NCBI GenBank assembly: GCA_045047085.1
Contig: JASFYT010000090.1
Location: 1-38,324 of the forward strand
Direction: 5' to 3'
Length of the DNA: 38,324 nt
Source of the DNA: GCA-2401155 sp045047085
Lineage (GTDB): Bacteria; Pseudomonadota; Alphaproteobacteria; Rhizobiales; Rhizobiaceae
Of this stretch, positions 17,176 to 23,387 are shown piece after piece (the stretch's first letter is position 1; each line of letters opens with the position of its first letter). A program made the position numbers and the translations under genes. A model generated the notes under the pieces. The model was not told the origin of the DNA. It saw nothing but the letters and a program-made list of their open reading frames with translations, and made no database searches.

Positions 17176-17281
17176 AACATGATCTGGCCGCTTGAGCGAA
17201 AGACTTGCTGCTCGAAAACACTAACCAACGCGAAATCACCATTCATACGCTGCTTGATGCTCTCTCTTTCCATTCTTGCCC

Positions 17282-17309
17282 TTGTGATAGTTTGACTCAT
17301 CCATATAAT
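17282..17309 (+). promoter_or_regulatory. Candidate sigma-70 promoter of the 3-hydroxybenzoate operon
   Basis: TTGTGA (17282-17287) and a consensus TATAAT (17304-17309) are 16 bp apart, about 70 bp before the monooxygenase start. Two inverted repeats follow directly, covering the expected transcription start, as expected for a repressed promoter. Confidence 0.55.
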
Positions 17310-17313
17310 CAGT

Positions 17314-17355
17314 ATTAGGATTAATATTAGATTTCCTAATTGATGAGAATATCAA
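17314..17355. promoter_or_regulatory. Two inverted repeats, candidate MarR operators
   Basis: ATTAGGA (17314-17320) / TCCTAAT (17334-17340) is a perfect 7-bp dyad with a 13-base spacer. Overlapping its end by one base, TTGAT (17340-17344) / ATCAA (17351-17355) forms a 16-bp palindrome, the usual size of a MarR-family site. Both lie just downstream of the candidate -10. The MarR gene at the operon's end is the obvious candidate to bind here. Confidence 0.5.
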
Positions 17356-17380
17356 TGCCAACGAAAGCCAGTTATTCATA

Positions 17381-18568
17381 ATGAAAGAACTTCCGGTAAT
17401 CATTGCAGGTGGTGGCATAGGCGGTCTCGCAATCGCATGCGGTTTAGCGCAAAAGGGCGTTCGTTCCATTGTGCTTGAAATGGCCTCACAGCTGGGCGAG
17501 ATTGGTGCAGGTATCCAGATCGGCCCGAATGCATTTCATTGCTTTGACTATCTGGGCATTGGCGAAGAGGCTCGCGCCAAGGCTGTTTACGTGGACTATT
17601 TGCGGTTGATGGATGCAACCAATGGCGAAGAAATTGTCGCGATTTCGCTCGGAGAAAATTTTCGAAAACGGTTCCAAAATCCCTATGCGGTTGTGCATCG
17701 CGCCGATCTACATGGTGTGTTGCTCAAAGCGTGCCGGGATAGCAAAATGGTGGAAATACGCGCCAGCCATGCTGTTGAAAGTTATGAGCAGGACGAAAAA
17801 TCCGTGCGGGTATTTTGCCGTAATAAAGACCCGGTTGATGGTCTGGTACTGATTGGCGCAGATGGGCTTCGCTCCAATGTTCGCCAACAAATGATAGGTG
17901 ACGGAGAACCTCGCATTTCCGGCCATGCCACTTATCGCTCCGTTATCCCGGTGGATAAAATGCCTGAAGAATTGCGCTGGAACGCAGCAACACTTTGGGC
18001 TGGCCCTAAATGCCACATCGTTCACTACCCACTCAAGGCTAGTAAAGTTTATAATCTGGTCGTGACTTATCACAATGACATTGAGGAGCTGGTTGCGGGC
18101 AGGGCTGTCGACAAAGAACAGGTGCGTCAGGGCTTTGAACACATCACGCCGCGCGCACAACAAATCATTGAACACGGCGAAGATTGGAAACTCTGGGTGT
18201 TGTGTGATCGTGATCCGATAATGAATTGGGCTGATGGCCGAGTAGCACTTCTGGGCGATGCGGCTCATCCCATGATGCAATATCTGGCGCAAGGTGCCTG
18301 CATGGCAATGGAAGACGCGGTTTGTCTGTCCCATATGTTTGGCCGTCATGAAGGTGATGTGGAAAAGGCACTGGAAGCATATGTTTCAAATCGGGCATTG
18401 CGCACTGGTCGAGTGCAAATGAGCGCAAGGCTTATGGGCGACATGGTGTTTCATCCCGACGGAGCGGAAGCAGCTATCCGCAACGATGTATTCTCAAAGA
18501 GGTCCGAAGAAGAATGGTACAATCGCCTTGAATGGCTGTATGGCAAGTCGAGCCTCAGCCTGAGTTGA
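17381..18568 (+). CDS. FAD-dependent 3-hydroxybenzoate 6-monooxygenase
   Basis: A 395-residue class A flavoprotein monooxygenase that would hydroxylate 3-hydroxybenzoate to gentisate with NADH and O2. The FAD dinucleotide site is GGGIGGLAIACGLAQKG near the N-terminus, the DG motif is LIGADGLRSNVR (Asp161), and the second FAD motif is LLGDAAHPMMQYLAQGACMA, followed by MEDAVCLSHM, around residues 289-315. The strongest support for the substrate is the gene directly downstream, a gentisate 1,2-dioxygenase; the overall sequence also resembles the 3-hydroxybenzoate 6-hydroxylases more than salicylate hydroxylases. It is the first gene of an operon with the dioxygenase (39-base gap) and a MarR regulator. 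A salicylate 5-hydroxylating role is an alternative, but those are usually multicomponent enzymes. Confidence 0.85.
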   Translation: MKELPVIIAGGGIGGLAIACGLAQKGVRSIVLEMASQLGEIGAGIQIGPNAFHCFDYLGIGEEARAKAVYVDYLRLMDATNGEEIVAISLGENFRKRFQNPYAVVHRADLHGVLLKACRDSKMVEIRASHAVESYEQDEKSVRVFCRNKDPVDGLVLIGADGLRSNVRQQMIGDGEPRISGHATYRSVIPVDKMPEELRWNAATLWAGPKCHIVHYPLKASKVYNLVVTYHNDIEELVAGRAVDKEQVRQGFEHITPRAQQIIEHGEDWKLWVLCDRDPIMNWADGRVALLGDAAHPMMQYLAQGACMAMEDAVCLSHMFGRHEGDVEKALEAYVSNRALRTGRVQMSARLMGDMVFHPDGAEAAIRNDVFSKRSEEEWYNRLEWLYGKSSLSLS

Positions 18569-18607
18569 GCTGTGCCGAAAATTTTGAACAAAACGGAGGA
18601 ATAAGAC

Positions 18608-19657
18608 ATGTCTGCAAGTGAGAAAGCCGCTGATACCCCGGAGCGTCTGGCATTTTATGAAAAGATAGCCAAAAAATCCCTCATGCCTCTTTGGGCCGTT
18701 ATGTCAAATATTATTACGCCGGAACCAACCAGCGATTGCAAATCGCATCTGTGGAAATTTGAAGAGGCCAAAGAATATTTGCTTGAAGCTGGTGGCCTGA
18801 TTACCGCGAAGGAAGCCGAGCGTCGGGTTTTGATATTGGAAAATCCGGGAATGCCCGGTTCCTCTAAAACGACAACGTCCCTTTATGCCGGATTGCAACT
18901 TGTCCTGCCCCATGAAGTAGCTCCCTCCCATCGCCACAGCCAGTCAGCACTAAGATTTGTGCTTGATGGTTCGGGCGCGCACACTGCCGTAAATGGAGAA
19001 CGCACGAAAATGGAATATGGTGATTTTGTTATCACTCCGCCTAATTCCTGGCATGATCATGGCAATCATACAGACGATCCTATGATTTGGCTGGACGGGT
19101 TGGATATACCAATTGTCACAGCTTTTGATGCATCTTTCGTGGAAAGTCTGGGCGAAGATGAGCAGCCGATTAATCGCCAGACCGGCGACAGTCTTGCCCG
19201 CTTCGGCTCCAACATGCTGCCTGTAGATTACCAACAAGAAAAGCTGGCATCGCCCATATTCAATTATCCCTATGAGCGCTCCCGCCAAGCATTGGAGACC
19301 ATGAAAAATCAACAGGAATGGGATCCCTGCCACGGTCTGAAAATGCGCTATGTCAATCCGGTTGACGGTGGTTACGCCATGCCAACGATTGCGCCCTTTT
19401 TGCAATTGATCCCCAAAGGCCTCAAAACGGCAGCCTATCGCAGCACCGACGCCACCGTCTATGTGGCGGTGGAAGGCTCAGGCCACACCACCATTGATGG
19501 CGAAGTTTTTGAATGGGGACCGAAGGATATTTTTGTTGTGCCGAGCTGGAAATGGGTTAGCCATGAACCTGATGGCGAAGCGGTATTGTTCAGTTTTTCA
19601 GATCGCGTGGCGCAGGAAAAACTTGGCCTTTGGCGTCAGGATCGCGGTAACGCTTAA
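18608..19657 (+). CDS. Gentisate 1,2-dioxygenase
   Basis: A 349-residue bicupin dioxygenase that cleaves gentisate between C1 and C2 to maleylpyruvate using Fe(II) and O2. The N-terminal cupin carries the metal ligands His108 and His110 in SHRHSQSALRFVLDG and His149 in SWHDHGNH. The C-terminal cupin keeps the fold (YVAVEGSGHTTIDGE, WGPKDIFVVPSWKWVSHEPD) but no full His set, as in known gentisate dioxygenases. Length matches the family. The start ATG 18608 has GGAGGA upstream. It follows the monooxygenase that makes its substrate and precedes a MarR regulator. Maleylpyruvate isomerase and fumarylpyruvate hydrolase, needed to complete the route to pyruvate and fumarate, are not in this window. 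Confidence 0.93.
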   Translation: MSASEKAADTPERLAFYEKIAKKSLMPLWAVMSNIITPEPTSDCKSHLWKFEEAKEYLLEAGGLITAKEAERRVLILENPGMPGSSKTTTSLYAGLQLVLPHEVAPSHRHSQSALRFVLDGSGAHTAVNGERTKMEYGDFVITPPNSWHDHGNHTDDPMIWLDGLDIPIVTAFDASFVESLGEDEQPINRQTGDSLARFGSNMLPVDYQQEKLASPIFNYPYERSRQALETMKNQQEWDPCHGLKMRYVNPVDGGYAMPTIAPFLQLIPKGLKTAAYRSTDATVYVAVEGSGHTTIDGEVFEWGPKDIFVVPSWKWVSHEPDGEAVLFSFSDRVAQEKLGLWRQDRGNA

Positions 19658-19668
19658 AGGCTGGATTG

Positions 19669-20136
19669 ATGGGAGAGAATATAGACGATTATACTAGGTT
19701 TCCCGGTAACCTGCTGCGCCGATGCCATCAGGTTGCCGTGGCATTGTTTCTCGATGAATGCTCAGGTTTTAACCTGACGCCACTTCAGTTTGCAGTACTA
19801 GCAGCACTGGAAAAAGATGGCCCTCAGGATCAGGTAACCCTCGGTGGATTAACGGCGATTGATCGGACCACCATTACAGTGGTGACCCGAAATCTTGAAG
19901 AACAAGGTCTGATTGAGCGTAAAAAATTACCACGCGACAAGCGCTACAACATTGTCAGTCTGACCAAATCTGGCCGAGAAGTTGTCCGTGATGTATCACC
20001 TGCCGTTGTGAACGCACAGAAGCGCATTGTGGAACCACTTGAAGAAAAAGAAGCGGTTCAATTGATCATGCTTCTGGAAAAAATGATGGCGGCAAATAAC
20101 AAACTTAGCCGTGCTCCGGTTAAACCAAAATCATGA
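19669..20136 (+). CDS. MarR-family transcriptional regulator
   Basis: A 155-residue winged-helix regulator. The helix-turn-helix is around LGGLTAIDRTTITVVTRNL and the wing is ERKKLPRDKRYNIVSLTKSG, with the Asp-Lys-Arg pattern typical of MarR. Flanking helices form the dimer interface and the pocket for an aromatic ligand. It follows gentisate dioxygenase by 11 bases, so it is probably co-transcribed and represses the operon until 3-hydroxybenzoate or gentisate binds; the inverted repeats at 17314-17355 are the likely target. ATG 19669 is chosen over the TTG immediately before it. Its end overlaps by six bases the convergent membrane-protein gene. Confidence 0.9.
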   Translation: MGENIDDYTRFPGNLLRRCHQVAVALFLDECSGFNLTPLQFAVLAALEKDGPQDQVTLGGLTAIDRTTITVVTRNLEEQGLIERKKLPRDKRYNIVSLTKSGREVVRDVSPAVVNAQKRIVEPLEEKEAVQLIMLLEKMMAANNKLSRAPVKPKS

Positions 20137-20928
20137 TTCAACGACAGCGGTTTTGAAGCGCCTAAGCACCAAACTCAGCAATGTGAGATAGGTGAATGCC
20201 GCACAAAGCGATATCAAAATTGCCATGTTGACGCCAAATATTGGAATTGTTTCTGTAGCCACCATCAAAAAGCCAACAAGGCTAACCAACCCTAGGGGAA
20301 AACCCCTGATAATTGTACGAACCTGATCTCCGCTATAAGTGATATGGATGATCAATAAAAACGGCAAAAACACCATGGGAAAACCTATCAGCAGGCCAGA
20401 CCATTGGGAGCCTATCACATCGGCAAGCATGGTGATTGTCACCACAAAACTGGCCGCCATTCCCGAGCGAAACAACATTCGGGGGAAAGTCAGGCGAATT
20501 TTATTCTGTATCTTGTTGGTGTCATGGGAATGAAATACGTAACCAATCCCCGCAAGCGTGATCAACGATAGGCATGCTCCGGTGATCAAGCTGAATTCAA
20601 ACATGCTCAAAACACTCGCAACAACGAAGAAGCAAACAATGCCGGTCACCGTGCTGATCAAAGGCGAATAACGGCTGTTAGAAAGTGATCCCCAATAATA
20701 ACCAATGGCAAAGCATATGGTGGCAACCAGAGATGGTATCGCATAAAGTGCGCTTTCAGCAGCAAACTGCGGTCCAAGTTCAATGCCGACAAAAAACAAA
20801 ATCAGAACGCCACCAAGCGGCATGCCGGAAAGAATGCCAGCAATGCGCGGATTCACATGTTCTGCAACCCACGAGAGCCCCAACACGACAAAAATTGAAA
20901 TAAAAATTTTTCCAAGCAATAGGGTCAT
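20131..20928 (-). CDS. Membrane protein with internally repeated halves, unknown function
   Basis: A 265-residue, very hydrophobic protein with about eight helices and no recognised family. Two halves seem related: AGILSGMP (residues 30-37) after VVLGLSWVAEHVNPRI and SGLLIGFP (177-184) after VVTITMLADVIGSQW, each followed by another hydrophobic helix. A polar loop of about 20 residues (FHSHDTNKIQNKIRLT) separates the halves. This layout is common in small transporters that arose by duplication. A role in export linked to the adjacent aromatic-degradation genes is possible, but the gene is on the opposite strand and convergent with the MarR gene, so this is weak. The start is ATG at 20928. Confidence 0.75.
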   Translation of the reverse strand: MTLLLGKIFISIFVVLGLSWVAEHVNPRIAGILSGMPLGGVLILFFVGIELGPQFAAESALYAIPSLVATICFAIGYYWGSLSNSRYSPLISTVTGIVCFFVVASVLSMFEFSLITGACLSLITLAGIGYVFHSHDTNKIQNKIRLTFPRMLFRSGMAASFVVTITMLADVIGSQWSGLLIGFPMVFLPFLLIIHITYSGDQVRTIIRGFPLGLVSLVGFLMVATETIPIFGVNMAILISLCAAFTYLTLLSLVLRRFKTAVVES

Positions 20929-21234
20929 TCAAAGGGCAGCTTTCAATATCTACATAGACAACGGCAAACGGTGTATTTTTCCAAGTTGTATTGTGCGTTT
21001 ATACAATCTGATAGGCACTCATTGTAGCCTGATTTATGATATCTGAATTTGCAACCGAATAGCGCGGCTATACAGATGCATTGAGAATTCAGAACGGCAA
21101 TGTTTTCCCCACGAAAGCCGAGGAAACAGGGAAACTCGCCTCTTTTGTTTCATGCCATTACCCGATATGCTGAATTCTTGTACAAATGCTCTGAGCGCAG
21201 GCCCAAATTTGCGCCGGATATATAATGGTTCTCA
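20929..21234. promoter_or_regulatory. Control region upstream of the cyanophycin operon
   Basis: 306 bp between divergent genes, with no gene seen. It contains a dyad TTGTAT (20986-20991) / ATACAA (21001-21006) with a 9-base spacer, resembling GntR-type operators, and a consensus TATAAT (21221-21226) only eight bases before the iadA ATG. If the latter is a functional -10, the iadA mRNA would be leaderless or nearly so; I found no good -35 for it, so this is tentative. Confidence 0.4.
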
Positions 21235-22407
21235 ATGTTACACCTGATTAAAAATGCCAATCTGTATTCACCCAAAGCGGTGGGTCTGCGCCATCTGGTA
21301 ATTGCTGGCGAAAAAATTATCCATATTGATACGGAAGTCCCAACACTCGACACCCGCCTTGATGTAAAGATTGTTGATGTCGAAGGCGCCAGTGTTGTGC
21401 CGGGATTTATCGATGGTCATGCCCATATCACAGGCGGTGGCGGTGAGAGTGGCCCCAGCAGCAGGGTGCCGCCGGTAAAATTATCTGAGTTCACCCTTGC
21501 CGGAGTAACGAGCGTCGTTGGCCTTCTCGGCACGGACGATATCACCCGCAACACCCAAACTCTGGTAACGCAAGCCTATGGTCTGCGCGAGGAGGGACTG
21601 TCCGCATGGTGTTATACGGGAGGCTATCATTATCCGTTGACCACACTCACCGGAAATGTGCGCAGCGATATCGCATTTGTTGATCCGATCATCGGCGTGG
21701 GCGAACTGGCAATCAGCGATCACCGTTCAAGCCAACCGACATTGGACGAGTTTTTGCGGGTCGCGGGAGATGCTCATGTGGGCGGGTTGATGGCTGGTAA
21801 AGCCGGTATCGTCCATTGCCATATGGGCGATGGAGAACGCGGCCTCGAACTGTTGCGACGCGCTATAGAAATCAGTGAAATCCCAACGCGGGTTTTTAAC
21901 CCAACCCACATCAATCGCAACAAACCACTTTTTGCCGAGGCACTTGAACTAACCAAATTTGGTTGTCGGATTGATGTAACTGCGTTTCCAAAAGAGCATG
22001 TGGGATCGGGTCTGACAGCAGCCGAGGCGTTCCTTGCTTATCGCGAAGGCGGATATCCCGCTGAACTACTCACCATGAGTTCAGACGGTGGTGGCTGTTT
22101 GCCGGCCTTCAACAGCGAAGGCGAACTGACCAGCATGGGAGTTGGCACATCATCAATCCTTCCTGAAACCCTTGCAGAACTCGCTGACCAAGATATTCCG
22201 CTGGAAGAAATTCTTCCATGCCTCACTTCAAATGTTTCTCATTTGCTTCGATTGTCACGCAAGGGCAAGCTTGAAAAAAGTTTTGATGCTGATCTCGTTG
22301 TGCTTGACCAATCAAAAAAAGTCAGCCACGTGATGGCTCGTGGAAAATGGCATGTTCAAAATTGTGAACCGGTTATTCTCGGCACTTATGAAAACATGAA
22401 AGACTAA
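21235..22407 (+). CDS. iadA: Isoaspartyl dipeptidase (beta-aspartyl peptidase)
   Basis: A 390-residue amidohydrolase-fold enzyme that splits beta-Asp dipeptides; beside cyanophycin genes its substrate is beta-Asp-Arg, giving Asp and Arg. It aligns well with E. coli IadA as I recall it: His62 and His64 in GFIDGHAHITGGGGESGPSS, Glu71, Tyr131, His196 in HMGDG, His225 in PTHINRN and Asp284 in MSSDGGG. The E. coli carbamylated Lys162 lies in VIGVKCAISDHRS; here the matching stretch is IIGVGELAISDHRS, with Glu157 and no Lys, so a Glu may bridge the metals. The ATG at 21235 is the first codon consistent with family length; no strong Shine-Dalgarno is seen. First gene of a four-gene operon; cphB follows after nine bases. 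Confidence 0.93.
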   Translation: MLHLIKNANLYSPKAVGLRHLVIAGEKIIHIDTEVPTLDTRLDVKIVDVEGASVVPGFIDGHAHITGGGGESGPSSRVPPVKLSEFTLAGVTSVVGLLGTDDITRNTQTLVTQAYGLREEGLSAWCYTGGYHYPLTTLTGNVRSDIAFVDPIIGVGELAISDHRSSQPTLDEFLRVAGDAHVGGLMAGKAGIVHCHMGDGERGLELLRRAIEISEIPTRVFNPTHINRNKPLFAEALELTKFGCRIDVTAFPKEHVGSGLTAAEAFLAYREGGYPAELLTMSSDGGGCLPAFNSEGELTSMGVGTSSILPETLAELADQDIPLEEILPCLTSNVSHLLRLSRKGKLEKSFDADLVVLDQSKKVSHVMARGKWHVQNCEPVILGTYENMKD

Positions 22408-22416
22408 CCAAAAAAA

Positions 22417-23331
22417 ATGTCTCCCGCACTAGTAGAAGATAATCAACAACGTGGCTTCATCATCCCTATCGGTGGTGGTGAGGACAAAGCCAAAGAGATG
22501 CAAATTCATCGAAAATTTGTTGAACTCTCAGGTGGTGAAAACGCTGATATCATTGTTGTGCCCACGGCCTCCCAATTGGAGGAAATCGGTCCGAACTATA
22601 ATGAAATTTTCCGCGAACTGGGCGCGGGGAAAGTTGAGTTCCTGCCGATCAATCGCCGTGAAGATTGCGATAATCCTGCCTTCTTGGAAATGCTCGATAG
22701 GGCAACCGGTGTTTTTATGACCGGTGGCAATCAATTGCGGCTTTCAACCATTCTTGGCGGAACACAGGTAGCGCAGAAAATCCGCCGCCGAAATGCTGCG
22801 GGCATTCCTGTTGCGGGTACTTCAGCAGGTGCTTCAATCATGTCTGAACATATGATGGCTGGCGGCGACAGTAATTCGGCACCAGTGGGCGGTGGCGTTA
22901 GCCTTGCACCTGGCCTGGGACTCACCAATGCGGTAATCATCGATCAACATTTCACCGAGCGAAACCGCTTGGGGCGTTTGCTATCAGCCTCTTCATATAA
23001 TCCATTTCTCATCGGTCTTGGCATTGACGAAGATACAGCAGCCTTCATCGACCACAACAATGTTCTTGAAGTCGTTGGCAGCGGTACGGTCACGGTAGTT
23101 GACGCCAGTGCAGTAACATTTTCCTCCATGTGGCAGGCAAGTTCCGGCGAGGCACTTTCGCTGCTCGGCTTGAAGCTTGATGTGATGGGACAGGGGTGCC
23201 GTTACGATCTCAATGCCCGTCGCGCTTATCCGCCTGATGAAAATAACAGCGGCTTTTGCAGCCTGCCGGTAGAAAGTGACGAGCAGAAAAAACCAGAATT
23301 TGCACCCGAAATCCGGTCTTCAAGAAAATAG
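22417..23331 (+). CDS. cphB: Cyanophycinase
   Basis: A 304-residue serine exopeptidase of the peptidase S51 group that cuts cyanophycin into beta-Asp-Arg dipeptides. The nucleophile is Ser136 in VAGTSAGASIMSEHM; the catalytic His is probably His178 in VIIDQHFTERNRLGRLLSA, matching the arrangement in Synechocystis CphB. Other family marks are IGGGEDK at the start, VFMTGGNQLRL, and GIDEDTAAF. There is no signal peptide, so it acts on intracellular granules and differs from secreted CphE. Length is about 30 residues more than cyanobacterial CphB, mostly a polar C-terminal tail (residues 285-304). The start follows iadA by nine bases of mainly A and has no clear Shine-Dalgarno, suggesting coupling to iadA translation. 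Confidence 0.95.
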   Translation: MSPALVEDNQQRGFIIPIGGGEDKAKEMQIHRKFVELSGGENADIIVVPTASQLEEIGPNYNEIFRELGAGKVEFLPINRREDCDNPAFLEMLDRATGVFMTGGNQLRLSTILGGTQVAQKIRRRNAAGIPVAGTSAGASIMSEHMMAGGDSNSAPVGGGVSLAPGLGLTNAVIIDQHFTERNRLGRLLSASSYNPFLIGLGIDEDTAAFIDHNNVLEVVGSGTVTVVDASAVTFSSMWQASSGEALSLLGLKLDVMGQGCRYDLNARRAYPPDENNSGFCSLPVESDEQKKPEFAPEIRSSRK

Positions 23332-23387
23332 ACCTGTAACAAAACAAAAAATATGTAAACATCGGGTCTTGAGCGGGAGTAGTAGAA

